A stretch of 35,731 bases of DNA from a virus. Location of the stretch: IMG/VR virus record IMGVR_UViG_3300031772_000135, positions 1 through 35,731 of that record; one strand, given 5' to 3'. Under the pieces are notes generated by a model. That model saw only the letters and a list, made by a program, of their open reading frames with translations. It was not told the origin of the DNA and ran no database searches. Positions 23,059-31,793 of this stretch are shown piece by piece (within the stretch, counting starts at the first letter, position 1; each line of letters opens with the position of its first letter). The translations under genes were made by a program, and so were the position numbers.

Positions 23059-26000
23059 TCAAACCTTGAAGGTTTTGACGCGGGTGTAGCCCAGGGGTAG
23101 GTTGATCTCGATGGGCGGCTTCTCCTGGATTAGTCCCTCCAGGTTGTGTGTGGCGTGGATACGCGGGTTGTTGGGGGACATGATCGTCACTTTTTCCTCG
23201 CTGTTGATGGCGTTGTTGTAGGCCCCGGCTGCGGCATCGCACGTATCTTTGCTATTATGAATGCTAATACCAGATTCTATGCAAAAGTTCTCGTAAGTAT
23301 CTACAGTTATGTCATATACAGGTTCTTCAATACACGTTTCTACTAACACAGACGTAACTTTGTGGTTAGAAAGACTTATTATTTCACGTTTTCCAAGTTT
23401 GGATAGAAAGTTACGCAGGCTGGCTTCTGAGAGGCCAGTAAGCCGGGACATTTCCTCTGGGCTTTTGCCGCGAAGTTTCTCGGCATTTTCGGTCCAATTT
23501 GTTCCACTAAGGCGTCGTTGCCAGGTCATCGAAGCACCACTGCCGGTGAGATGTATTGCGTGGCATGGGCCGAGTAAGTAGCTGCGCCACGGTGCGACCA
23601 GAGCGAGGGCGCGTTCGTCTTCTTTTGATCGGCGCAACAGCATGGCGCTGTAAACATTTTTACGATGTGTTTGCAGCCGATCTAAAGTCCAAGCGCCACG
23701 CTGGCTTAAATTGGTTTTTGAAGCGGTTTCGGATGATTTAGCGCGGCCTTCCTTCGATTTGGCGTAACTTGAAAGTTGGGTGAGTTTAGCTTCTCGGTAT
23801 TTGCGGCAAGACCAGAGTTTGAGATTGCGCTCTCGCACTTCACCCGGAGTAAACCTGTGGCTTCGGCTTCTGAATTTTGCTTTTCTGGTTTCGGGCAAGG
23901 CATCCCAGGCTTGTTTGGCTGCCGCTGATTTTCTGGTTTGCCATTCCAGGTTGGCTGCATATCTCTGTTTGAATGTTTCTGTGCGCTTTTTAACTACAGC
24001 CGGGTCTGAAGCTATTTTTGAAATGAGAATGTGCCTGCGATTATGTTCCGATTTTGTGAGTTTTTCAAGATTGTCAGGAGAATTATTTAGTGAATTTAGG
24101 TCTTGGTGGTGAATAACTTCTGCCGGACTCGCAGCGAAACCCAGATGATGGCTTACGAGTTGATGCGTGAACCGCCAGTTGCCGCCGCTCCAAACCTGTT
24201 CGTAGTAGCTTGAGCCTTTTTTATACTTTACTTTGTAGAGCTTGCGATGAAACGGCATCAGAGAGTCGCCAGGGCTGAGATCAGAAGCTTTTCGGAAATT
24301 GCCGTCGCGCAGCATGAAGGGATGTTCTGGAGTGCAGCGAATGCTCTGACCGTTGTCGAGCGTGATTTTGAACAGGGTGTTTATATGCCGCGTAATTCGC
24401 GCTGCTGTTGCTTTTGCAGGCACGATGTTGCCGTGGCCGTCATTAGCATAGACCCACACTGTTCCGGTTCTGCCAACTAAATCGGAAATTGGAGGGCAAG
24501 TGCCATCGAGCAGTCGTATTTTAGTATCGCCGGTGACACAACCAACGGGCGGGTGATCGACCTTTTTGTCCGTGTCGAGCAGGTTCTCGGCCTCAGCCAG
24601 CATGTGGCGGTGTCGATAGGGCCGCAGGCGCAGTTCCTCGACGGCCATGCGCCAGTTGATGTAGGCGTCTTTGTTCCGGTCAAGGCTCTGCTTATCCACT
24701 TTGAAGCCACGGGCTTCGAGCATCTGGAGGGACATCTCAGAGTTATGGGAGATAAAGCCATTAGCCGTGTAAGAATGGCTCTGTTCGACTTCTAAATCAT
24801 AAACATCCTCAACGGCGGGTTCAACTTTGGCGATGCGTTCTAGGTGGGTTCGGCCAGGGCGCTGGAGGTGATGGTAGAGGGCTTCCATCTTGTTTCGGTA
24901 GCAGAATCCAATGGACTTATAGAAATTTTGTCGGGAGCCGCGCAGACGGACATGATAAATGAGTTTTTGTTTTTCAAAGCCCAGTCGCTTATAGGGAACT
25001 AATGTTGTTTTTATGCCGAAGATAGTTCTGAGGATAACCATGACTTGGCGGGCTAGAGCATAGTGGCTTGTGGTGAGGGTTACAGCGCCGTCGTTTTTAT
25101 CCACCGTTCCGTCTGCTGAGTAGAGGCCGCGTAAAAAAGCGGCTAGGATTGGTTGGGTGCTCTGTAGCACTTTAGCGGGAATGCGCAAAGTTGCGCCATT
25201 GCCTTTGGCAGTTCCTTTTAGGAATTCATTGTGAATTAGCCAACGCGCCATTTTGCGGCAAAATACGCTTATTTGACAGTAGTTTCTGCCGATGTCCCAG
25301 TGTTTTGGAACTTCTCCGAAAAATTTAAAAAGCAGGTTATGAAGGTCTTTTGCGTGTTCTTTGTGCAGACTAAACCGTAGCCCATTGTTGACGCTCAGGC
25401 TGCCGTCTCCCCACAGCAATCCTAAGATTTCGGCTAGATCGGGCGTAAGGCAGGCAGGATAGATGAATTTTTTAAGTGTTCGACTAGGTCCAAGCTCAGG
25501 CGGGTTTATCGGTGCGTCAGAGCGGCTTTGCGCTTTTACCGGGCGTTCAACCATTTGGACAATATCTCCAGGCTTTAGCTGGTCAAGGCGGGTCCATTGA
25601 TATTCTGGTTTTTTCCATGGTTTGGGATTTATCCAAGCCATAATCCGGTGGTTGGGTGTTCCGCACAGGGTTTCTTTGCGGCGAGTAGTAATTCGCAAAA
25701 CCGGAGCTAGGGCGTAGCGGTGAAGATTCGTGACACGGCTAAGGCCCTTACTTCCGTGAACTTTATCACCCATTCTGATTTCAGTAATGGGCAAGAGGCC
25801 ACGATCAGTGTTTACCAGAGTATCGGCGCTCAAGCACTGGAATTGGTCGAACGTGACCAGGCCGAAATTGTAGCCGCACTTGGTTGCCAGCCAGAGTAGA
25901 AAGTTCTGAATTTTCTCCAAGCTGATGGGCTTAATTTGGCCCGCCACGATGGTCAGGATGAAATCGTATTCGACGATTAGCCGGTAGTCCGAGAAAGGCA

Positions 26001-27504
26001 CGCCGGGATTGGAGGAGGACACCATGCCCTCGATGAGCTGCTTGCCGACCAGGTGACAGACGGCCACGCCCGCCATGGTCTGCGTGGCCAGGTCGATGTG
26101 GGCATAGCGCATCGAATAAGGATGGCGCTTGGGGATGATCTGCGACTGGACGCGGGTCAGGAACGTCCGGTGGTCCAGGTAGTCCCAAATGTTTTTGGAA
26201 TCCTCCATCGAGCACGGGATCATTTCCAGGCCGGACGTTACCGGACAGACCACGCCTTCTTTCTCGGCCAGTTCCGTGCATCGCTCGAAGTCCACCATCG
26301 AGCCGAACCAGCGATTGACGCCGCCGGTGCTGATGCCGCACACGTCCCGGAGAGCGTTTAGCGGACGGCGTTTGAACTCCGAGTGGTAAAGCTCCGGCAC
26401 CAGTTCCGTGCTTATGCCCGGCGCGGGAGCTTCGTGGGCCTCGTCGCCGGTTGGCGTGCCTTGTTCGTCATACCAGCCCGACAGCATCATTGGCGGGATG
26501 TTCTTCAGGCCGTAGGCGACCTTGAACCAGCGCGGGCCAAGCTGGAGCGCGTGCCGCTTGATTTTGTAAACGGAGTTTCGATAGACCTTCTGTGTTGCCG
26601 GGTCATGGGCGTTTTCGATCTCCTTGATGATTGTTTCCGTGAAGGACGATTCATCCTTGGCCGATGACGCCAGGATCGAGATGGCGGGCAGATAGCCGCT
26701 GACCTTGCGGAAGCGGTTGTTGATACGGTTGCGGACCTCGTTGAACAGCTCGTAAGCCTTGGTGTCCGGCTCCGCTTCCAAGCGCCAGTTGCCTTCATCC
26801 AGGCCCACGCCAATGATGTTGCGGCCCAGTAAGTGCTGGCCTCTTGACCCGGCAGTCAGCATCAACGAGTTCTTCAGCGGAATGCGGTAGTTGGTGTAAC
26901 TGTTGTCCGGGTTGTAACTGCACTCCTCCAGGAAGTAGGGGCAGTTCGACATGAAGTTCTGCGCGTCGCCGAAGGCCGTCTCGGTTACGGCTGCCTTGGT
27001 GATCGACAGAAGGTTGAAGACGATCTTGGTGCCCCGCGTCAGGCCGAAGAAGTTGTGCGGGTTCCGCAGCAGCGTGGCCAGGAGCATTCGGTAGAGGAGG
27101 ATCGTGACCATGACGAAAGTTTTTCCCGTGCCCAATGAGCCAGTGATAACGCAGTTGTGGATCGCACTGTCGTAGTTGAAGTCTGCGGTCAGGATGGCTT
27201 TCCAGGTCGGGAACAGGCCCTCAGAGTCCTGGCTTTTGACCATCAGCGACCCCAGGTAGAAGGGGTCTTCCAGGAATTCGCCCATGGTGGGCGGCTTCTC
27301 CACGTAGTCGGCCACGTTGAGCTGCTGAAGCAATTCGGAGTCGCCGGACTCACGGAACTGGGTCAGCATATCCTCCCAAATACCTCTGCCGTAGGGAGAG
27401 AGGGACGCGAGCATAGCGCCGATGTTTTCGCCTTGGAGGCCCTTGGCAAGCACATCTTCCACCTGCTCTGTCAGAGTCTTTTTGTTTACCTTTCCGATAG
27501 GCAT
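23059..27504 (-). CDS. terL: terminase large subunit with two inteins
   Basis: 1481 residues as encoded, about 687 after removal of two inteins (557-921 and 989-1417). ATPase half: GSLGTGKT (122-129, Walker A) and IIGVGLDEGNW (230-240, Walker B with Asp236-Glu237). Nuclease half (RNase H-like): YAHIDLATQ (first Asp near 472), LVTFDQFQ (Asp553) and SKDTCDAAAGA (1418-1428, last acidic residues). It packages phage DNA into the prohead using ATP and cuts the concatemer. Intein 1 follows FDQFQ and intein 2 precedes SKDTCDA, so both interrupt the nuclease centre and an active enzyme requires splicing. The ATG leader (GGGTTAGGT) lies in the divergent region shared with an HNH gene. Confidence 0.85.
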   Translation of the reverse strand: MPIGKVNKKTLTEQVEDVLAKGLQGENIGAMLASLSPYGRGIWEDMLTQFRESGDSELLQQLNVADYVEKPPTMGEFLEDPFYLGSLMVKSQDSEGLFPTWKAILTADFNYDSAIHNCVITGSLGTGKTFVMVTILLYRMLLATLLRNPHNFFGLTRGTKIVFNLLSITKAAVTETAFGDAQNFMSNCPYFLEECSYNPDNSYTNYRIPLKNSLMLTAGSRGQHLLGRNIIGVGLDEGNWRLEAEPDTKAYELFNEVRNRINNRFRKVSGYLPAISILASSAKDESSFTETIIKEIENAHDPATQKVYRNSVYKIKRHALQLGPRWFKVAYGLKNIPPMMLSGWYDEQGTPTGDEAHEAPAPGISTELVPELYHSEFKRRPLNALRDVCGISTGGVNRWFGSMVDFERCTELAEKEGVVCPVTSGLEMIPCSMEDSKNIWDYLDHRTFLTRVQSQIIPKRHPYSMRYAHIDLATQTMAGVAVCHLVGKQLIEGMVSSSNPGVPFSDYRLIVEYDFILTIVAGQIKPISLEKIQNFLLWLATKCGYNFGLVTFDQFQCLSADTLVNTDRGLLPITEIRMGDKVHGSKGLSRVTNLHRYALAPVLRITTRRKETLCGTPNHRIMAWINPKPWKKPEYQWTRLDQLKPGDIVQMVERPVKAQSRSDAPINPPELGPSRTLKKFIYPACLTPDLAEILGLLWGDGSLSVNNGLRFSLHKEHAKDLHNLLFKFFGEVPKHWDIGRNYCQISVFCRKMARWLIHNEFLKGTAKGNGATLRIPAKVLQSTQPILAAFLRGLYSADGTVDKNDGAVTLTTSHYALARQVMVILRTIFGIKTTLVPYKRLGFEKQKLIYHVRLRGSRQNFYKSIGFCYRNKMEALYHHLQRPGRTHLERIAKVEPAVEDVYDLEVEQSHSYTANGFISHNSEMSLQMLEARGFKVDKQSLDRNKDAYINWRMAVEELRLRPYRHRHMLAEAENLLDTDKKVDHPPVGCVTGDTKIRLLDGTCPPISDLVGRTGTVWVYANDGHGNIVPAKATAARITRHINTLFKITLDNGQSIRCTPEHPFMLRDGNFRKASDLSPGDSLMPFHRKLYKVKYKKGSSYYEQVWSGGNWRFTHQLVSHHLGFAASPAEVIHHQDLNSLNNSPDNLEKLTKSEHNRRHILISKIASDPAVVKKRTETFKQRYAANLEWQTRKSAAAKQAWDALPETRKAKFRSRSHRFTPGEVRERNLKLWSCRKYREAKLTQLSSYAKSKEGRAKSSETASKTNLSQRGAWTLDRLQTHRKNVYSAMLLRRSKEDERALALVAPWRSYLLGPCHAIHLTGSGASMTWQRRLSGTNWTENAEKLRGKSPEEMSRLTGLSEASLRNFLSKLGKREIISLSNHKVTSVLVETCIEEPVYDITVDTYENFCIESGISIHNSKDTCDAAAGAYNNAINSEEKVTIMSPNNPRIHATHNLEGLIQEKPPIEINLPLGYTRVKTFKV
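23254..24540 (-). mobile_element. intein 2 (HNH type) in terminase
   Basis: 429 residues (989-1417). Begins Cys-VTGDTKIRLLDG (block A), has RCTPEHPFML (block B), an HNH nuclease with HHQDLNSLNNSPDNLEKL (about 1130-1150), long basic helices that probably read DNA, and ends VYDITVDTYENF then IHN at Asn1417 before Ser1418. Only 67 extein residues separate it from intein 1. The endonuclease class differs from intein 1, so the two were acquired independently. Confidence 0.85.
24742..25836 (-). mobile_element. intein 1 (LAGLIDADG type) in terminase
   Basis: 365 residues (557-921 of the precursor). Begins Cys-LSADTLVNTD (block A), has GTPNHR (block B), two LAGLIDADG helices (AEILGLLWGDGSL near 690 and FLRGLYSADGTV near 795), and ends VYDLEVEQSHSYTANGFISH then Asn921 before Ser922. 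These are all the residues of a class 1 intein with a homing endonuclease. The DNA is visibly more AT-rich than the exteins. It sits directly after FDQFQ, next to a nuclease Asp. Confidence 0.85.
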
Positions 27505-27510
27505 ACCTAA

Positions 27511-27524
27511 CCCGCACTGACCAC
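27511..27524 (+). repeat. dispersed motif CCCGCACTGACCAC, copy
   Basis: An exact copy in the 96-nt divergent region between the terminase and the HNH gene, oriented with the HNH gene and 76 nt before its ATG. The region also holds a TCTTAAGA palindrome and no clear sigma70 promoter. Confidence 0.7.
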
Positions 27525-27600
27525 GGTCTTAAGAACGTAATTAGCGAGGGCGTCGGACCAAACCCTGCTCCCGTCCGCCAGTCAATTTGTTCTTACGGGC

Positions 27601-28116
27601 ATGTGGCGTCGGAAAAAGCGAACTCGCAAAGCACCTAAAGCACCTAAAGCACGCAGTAAAGCAGAGAAGTGCTTGATCCGGTGGTGCCGCAATAAAGGGG
27701 CCATTAACAGCTCTGGCCGCAGGCTTCGGCTGTGCTGGAAATGCCGGTCACGGCAGCTCAAGAAGCGGCACCCGGAGACCTACGTCCTCAATTCCATACG
27801 CCAGCGAACCAAGGCACGCGGGCTGCCTTTCACCATCACTCTGGTTGAGTTCCGGCAGTGGTGCCGCCAAACCAACTATCTCGAATTACGTGGGCAGGAG
27901 CCGAACTCGATGACCATTGACCGGATCGACCACGATAAGGGCTACCATATTTGGAATATCCAGTTGCTAAGCCACGCCGAGAACAGTGAGAAAGGGCATG
28001 TTGTTCCTGGCCGGGAGACCAAGCAGAATGAGCCAGGCCCGGAGATTTACGATTACGATTTTGGCGGTCCTCCGCCCGATTACCAGCCGCCCACGGACCC
28101 AACTTGTCCCTTCTAA
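27601..28116 (+). CDS. HNH-type endonuclease (phage homing type)
   Basis: 171 residues. A Lys/Arg/Ala/Pro-rich N-terminus (RKKRTRKAPKAPKA) leads to Cys pairs that can bind zinc (CLIRWC and LCWKC), then the segment SMTIDRIDHDKGYHIWNIQL with LSHAENSEKG. This I-D-R-I-D-x-x-x-G-Y-x-x-x-N-I-Q/N-x-x-K-G pattern is the catalytic core of a small HNH-like family common in phages. It lies divergently next to the intein-bearing terminase, as expected of a free-standing homing endonuclease. The ending is acidic and proline-rich. Confidence 0.65.
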   Translation: MWRRKKRTRKAPKAPKARSKAEKCLIRWCRNKGAINSSGRRLRLCWKCRSRQLKKRHPETYVLNSIRQRTKARGLPFTITLVEFRQWCRQTNYLELRGQEPNSMTIDRIDHDKGYHIWNIQLLSHAENSEKGHVVPGRETKQNEPGPEIYDYDFGGPPPDYQPPTDPTCPF

Positions 28117-28421
28117 GTGAGGCTTTTCCACCGGGTTGATCGCCAGCAAGGTATCCGTCGATCAAACCTTGACAGGAAGTGCGGTAAAGACTTGATCGCG
28201 GAGCAGAGCTGCCGCTCTCGGCAGTGCTCAACTCCTGCATGGGTGGGCGCTTGATTCCAGTAGCGCAGCAGCACCATGTCGGCCTGCGTGAGCCACTTTT
28301 TGGGCTTGCGGGCCAAGGTCAGCACGTCGGGTTTTCTCGGACCAGTGCTGCCAGAGTCAGTGCTGGAGTATATCCGGGCAGCGGCGCGGTCAAAGGCATC
28401 CCACGGTGTGGATATGGTCAT
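28113..28421 (-). CDS. hypothetical protein, 102 aa
   Basis: Start at the ATG at 28421 (MTISTPWDAF). The frame is open to 28478, but the N-terminal part overlaps the next gene. Converges on the HNH gene with a 4-nt stop overlap. The C-terminal 40 residues are rich in Arg, Cys and Trp. Not recognised. A variant motif copy lies 77 nt upstream. Confidence 0.45.
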   Translation of the reverse strand: MTISTPWDAFDRAAARIYSSTDSGSTGPRKPDVLTLARKPKKWLTQADMVLLRYWNQAPTHAGVEHCRERQLCSAIKSLPHFLSRFDRRIPCWRSTRWKSLT

Positions 28422-28449
28422 GGTAGTTTCGGTGTCGTAGCTCAAAGGG

Positions 28450-29424
28450 CTATGCACCGGGCTTGGGAGTGCTATCATCTGATTCGTTGTTCTCTTTTGT
28501 GGTCGGTGCGGATACGAGTTCTACGGTTTCGGTTGTCGTCCGAGTCAACTTGGCGGCGACCAGTGATTGAATTTTGAAGCCCAACTTCCGCAGGATTTCG
28601 CGCTCCTGGGGCGAGGCTTCGTTGAATTTGCTTTGCAGCTCTCTTCGGTGGAGCTGCGCGGGCAAATTGGACTTGGTGACCAGCTCATGCGGTTCGCGCC
28701 CACTCACCAGGTCGCCCGTGCTGCGCTTGGAGCGGCGGCTGAAAATCTTGTCCAGCTCGTTGTTGAAGTAAGCCTGGATGGCGATGCCCTCGACCACGGT
28801 GATGTCGGAGCGCCGGAGGCAGCTATGGAGGAAGTCCTCGAACTTGGAGCGGGACTTGAAAATCTCGATCACGCGCTCATCGTCGAGCACGTCGGCCAGT
28901 TCCGCTTGGAGTTCGCGCCGGTCGCCGCGCCCCGTCAGGTGAATGGCCACGGCCTCCATCTGGCCGGACACGTCATGCCCATGCTTGAATCCATCGGCCA
29001 GCTTGTCCATCGTCACCAGCACGCCGTCGCTGGTGTTGGGCTGGATGCCGGTCATGTCCCGGAGCTGCCGCACCATGACCGCGACGACCTGGGGATTGCT
29101 GGAGGCCAGAACTTCCAGGGGCGAGACGGGCTGGTAGGGCAAGGGAATCGAGACGTGGCTGCCGTTGTCAATAATCTCGACTTCCACCATCTGCGGCTTC
29201 TTCTGCGGCGGGGGCGGCGGCGCTTCTACGGCTTTGGGCGCGGGAGCAGCCGATGGAGGGGCTTTGGCCTTTTTTTGGTTGCTGTGGGCTACAGGAAAGG
29301 CAGGCTGCGCCGGAGGTTGGGGGGCGGCTGGAGGTAAAGGATTCGGCTTTGCCGCAGGCTTGCGCCAGGGCGCTGTCATTACCGGCGCGTCGAGGGGACG
29401 CAGCCTGATCGGGATGTGAGCCAT
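28450..29424 (-). CDS. hypothetical protein, Pro/Ala-rich N-terminus
   Basis: 324 residues from the ATG at 29424 (MAHIPIRLRP). Residues 15-80 are a Pro/Ala/Lys-rich disordered segment with several poly-proline runs. The rest is a mixed charged, mainly helical domain (ELQAELADVLDDERVIEIF) with an acidic C-terminus. No recognised motif. The position between the terminase region and tail-type genes suggests a structural or assembly protein. Confidence 0.5.
   Translation of the reverse strand: MAHIPIRLRPLDAPVMTAPWRKPAAKPNPLPPAAPQPPAQPAFPVAHSNQKKAKAPPSAAPAPKAVEAPPPPPQKKPQMVEVEIIDNGSHVSIPLPYQPVSPLEVLASSNPQVVAVMVRQLRDMTGIQPNTSDGVLVTMDKLADGFKHGHDVSGQMEAVAIHLTGRGDRRELQAELADVLDDERVIEIFKSRSKFEDFLHSCLRRSDITVVEGIAIQAYFNNELDKIFSRRSKRSTGDLVSGREPHELVTKSNLPAQLHRRELQSKFNEASPQEREILRKLGFKIQSLVAAKLTRTTTETVELVSAPTTKENNESDDSTPKPGA
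28499..28512 (-). repeat. dispersed motif, variant TCCGCACCGACCAC
   Basis: Two mismatches to the main form. In the last codons of the 324-aa gene (giving SAPTT), pointing to the 102-aa gene 77 nt downstream, the same distance as the copies at 21704 and 27511. Confidence 0.5.
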
Positions 29425-29428
29425 GCCC

Positions 29429-29629
29429 CTAGCCCAAGAGGTTCTGGACGACCTTGACGGGCTTGGATTCAGCCGCGCCCTGGGAGTTGCCAGCCTCATT
29501 GACCGGGCGTTTCGTCTTCAGGGCTTCGGCTTCCGCCGTGGCCGCTGCCTGTGTTTCGTGGAGCTGGCCGGACACTCGCTGCCCGCCCTGGATCACGACA
29601 AACTTGCCATCATCAGGATGATTTGCCAT
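29429..29629 (-). CDS. small protein, 66 aa
   Basis: MANHPDDGKF start. KFVVIQGGQRVSG then an Ala/Glu helix resembles short phage proteins with one beta hairpin and one helix. No certain family. Starts 15 nt after the preceding stop, ends 4 nt before the next start. Confidence 0.45.
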   Translation of the reverse strand: MANHPDDGKFVVIQGGQRVSGQLHETQAAATAEAEALKTKRPVNEAGNSQGAAESKPVKVVQNLLG

Positions 29630-29644
29630 ACTTAATAGAACAGA

Positions 29645-30595
29645 TTACGCTTCCAACAAAGTTTTCACAATCTCCGCTGCTGTTACGGATTCATTTTCCT
29701 CCTTGGGCATCTGGCCCAGGGGAGTCCTTTGCAAGATGTCGTTAAATTCCTGGCCAATGCGGTTGACCGGTTCATGCTTAGCGAGGGAAGCCAAGTGGGC
29801 TACGGCCTGTTCCAGCGTCTTGAACCGGGCACGATCCTGGCCCCGCCAGCCGTCCCAGGGCGGTTGTGCGATCCACGGGAACATTCGGTGGAGTTTGAGC
29901 AAGGTCGGCACCTTGGGCATGTGTGCTTCCGGCTCCTTGTAAACAGTGCCGATCCAGTCGCCGTTGAACAGACTGACTTCGTAACAATCGGGCCGGTGCT
30001 CCATCTTCTGGAGAATCGGCCCAGGCTCGCCCAGTTCTTTCAGCAGCTCCTCGTCTTCGCTTTCGTGCATACCCGCCCGCGCCCGCGCGTCCCAGTCCAC
30101 CCTGGAACGGTGCGTCGGACTACGGCGCTTGATGAGTGCTCGCAGCTTGTCGTGTCGCCGCTGTTTGCGCTCCAGGTATTTGTAGTTCGGCAGGCCGACG
30201 TTGGTGCCGCCATCGCCCGCGAAGGACGCTTGGGCCGAGGGTTCGCCGTTCGTGCCGTCCGAGAAGTCTGACGTGGCATTCGACAAATACTCTTGGACTT
30301 GACTACCCATGCGCCGGTAGTGGCTGAGCGGGCGACCGACCTTCCAGTGGCCATGTCGGTTCTGGTAAAGAGGCAGGTTGTCGGCTTCCCAGCGGTTCCT
30401 GGGTTCGCCCTGCTGGCCGAAGAGGATTGCCCAGCTCTGCTTGTCGTTGTGCTGGAGGATGCGGAAAATCTCCTCCCTGGCTTCGGCTTCGGTCTTGAAC
30501 TTCCGCCGTGACATGTAGCGGGACCACCACCGGATGTCCTTCTCAGGAATGGCTTCCGGGCCGGACACATACAGGTCTTTGAATTCGTCGTCCAT
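29645..30595 (-). CDS. hypothetical protein with linker-like ends
   Basis: 316 residues. Its first residues, MDDEFKDLYVSG, resemble the acidic F-K-D linker of the giant proteins, an internal segment is HESEDEELLKELGEPG, and its last residues, VTAAEIVKTLLEA, resemble the amphipathic helix that starts them. The body is rich in Trp, Arg and His with two W-containing repeats (WILFGQQGEPRNRW, IGTVYKEPEAHMPK). No enzyme motif. The ATG overlaps the previous stop (TAATG). Confidence 0.55.
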   Translation of the reverse strand: MDDEFKDLYVSGPEAIPEKDIRWWSRYMSRRKFKTEAEAREEIFRILQHNDKQSWAILFGQQGEPRNRWEADNLPLYQNRHGHWKVGRPLSHYRRMGSQVQEYLSNATSDFSDGTNGEPSAQASFAGDGGTNVGLPNYKYLERKQRRHDKLRALIKRRSPTHRSRVDWDARARAGMHESEDEELLKELGEPGPILQKMEHRPDCYEVSLFNGDWIGTVYKEPEAHMPKVPTLLKLHRMFPWIAQPPWDGWRGQDRARFKTLEQAVAHLASLAKHEPVNRIGQEFNDILQRTPLGQMPKEENESVTAAEIVKTLLEA

Positions 30596-31305
30596 TAGAC
30601 GGGTGGTGGGTTGGGCGGCAGTTGCGGTATCTGCGGGGCGCGGCCAATGTCCGGGATCGTCGGGCTGGTCGCGGTCGTGGCAGGGATGACCGGCTGGACC
30701 GACATCAGCTCATTGACCTGGACGATGCTGCTGTTCACCTGGTCATATTTCTGCTGCATGGCGTCGTTCAATACTTGCTTGTTCGCGCCGATATACTGCC
30801 GCGTGTAAGTGTCAAAGTTCTCCTTGAAATCGGTCTGAGAGATTTCGTTGACGAAATTGGCTGCGGCCTCGACCGTCCCGCACGCGGCTTGGAGACACGC
30901 CAGATATTGCGCTCCCTGGTCGAGCACTTCGTTGACCTTGCCCTGAATCTTGGCCATCTGATCCTGGAGCCTGCCCATCCGCAGCCAGGGATGCTGGGTG
31001 AGCTGACCGACGAGCCGGGCATAGGCTGCGGCCAGCTCGCTCTGGAGTTTGCCGATGTCCTCGGTGCTAGGCGACTTCGGCAGGTTCAGGAAGGGGCAGG
31101 CGGCGACCAGGGTCGCGTAGCTGCTAAGGTCGATCATGTAGAGCGGGATGAGCGCCCCGATGTTGGGGATAAACCCACTGATGTCGCCAATCTGCTCCAG
31201 CAGTTGCGCCAGCCGTTGCAGGGCCGCGAACTTGCGGTTGATCGTCTTAATGGCCTCGTTGTAGCTGTTGGCCAGGACATTGGCTATGACGCAGGGATTT
31301 ACCAT
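30595..31305 (-). CDS. coiled-coil protein, probably virion-associated
   Basis: 236 residues. Mostly helical: a first helix with repeated Ala/Leu heptads (FAALQRLAQLLEQIGDI), a hydrophobic middle (ALIPLYMIDLSSYATLVAAC, possibly membrane-interacting) and long coiled coils to residue 200, then a Pro-rich tail (PQIPQLPPNPPPV). It resembles internal or neck-region phage proteins but is not recognised. Confidence 0.5.
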   Translation of the reverse strand: MVNPCVIANVLANSYNEAIKTINRKFAALQRLAQLLEQIGDISGFIPNIGALIPLYMIDLSSYATLVAACPFLNLPKSPSTEDIGKLQSELAAAYARLVGQLTQHPWLRMGRLQDQMAKIQGKVNEVLDQGAQYLACLQAACGTVEAAANFVNEISQTDFKENFDTYTRQYIGANKQVLNDAMQQKYDQVNSSIVQVNELMSVQPVIPATTATSPTIPDIGRAPQIPQLPPNPPPV

Positions 31306-31315
31306 TGTTTACGAA

Positions 31316-31660
31316 TTATTTCCAGCGACCTGGGTTTTCAGTCACCATCCGGTCGATATAGTTTACAATTTCCTGTGCGTTGGCAGCGATCCCGTATTCG
31401 TCCAGGTAAGCCTGAACTTTGGCCACGGGGTCTTCCCGCTCCCGGATCACCTGCCAGTTGGTTATCCAGTCGAAACGGCCAACCTCGTCTTCCATGAAGT
31501 CGGCGGCGATCTCGGCTACCGTGTCGGTATCTTCATCGGCAAGAAGAACTTCAACGAGCAGTTGGGCCGTGTCCACCCGGCTGCCCGACTCCATGGCAGC
31601 CCGCAGCGTCGTCCACTGTTCCAGCTCATGGCGCTCGTCATTCATTTTTCTTGTGTTCAC
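31316..31660 (-). CDS. acidic helical protein, 114 aa
   Basis: GTG start at 31660 (or the ATG five codons later). Acidic: LLVEVLLADEDTDTVAEI recalls the helix-plus-acid N-terminus of the giant proteins, and the C-terminus ends NYIDRMVTENPGRWK. No domain known. A motif copy lies 23 nt upstream of the start. Confidence 0.5.
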   Translation of the reverse strand: MNTRKMNDERHELEQWTTLRAAMESGSRVDTAQLLVEVLLADEDTDTVAEIAADFMEDEVGRFDWITNWQVIREREDPVAKVQAYLDEYGIAANAQEIVNYIDRMVTENPGRWK

Positions 31661-31683
31661 GATGCCGCCTGTTTAGACTGCTC

Positions 31684-31697
31684 GTGGTCAGTGCGGG
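31684..31697 (-). repeat. dispersed motif CCCGCACTGACCAC, copy
   Basis: Exact copy on the minus strand, 23 nt before the GTG of the 114-aa gene, inverted relative to the copy at 31794. Confidence 0.7.
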
Positions 31698-31793
31698 GGC
31701 CTCAAGCGCCTCAATCTCAGCTTTGAACTTCAGTATCATCCGAGGTAATTACGGTTACAGCGGATGATCCGCATAGAACGCACCAAAACCTAT

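Noticed and set aside
23254-25836. Group I intron or insertion sequence in the terminase
   Set aside because: The reading frame is continuous, and intein blocks A, B and F with Cys1 and terminal His-Asn are present in both insertions.
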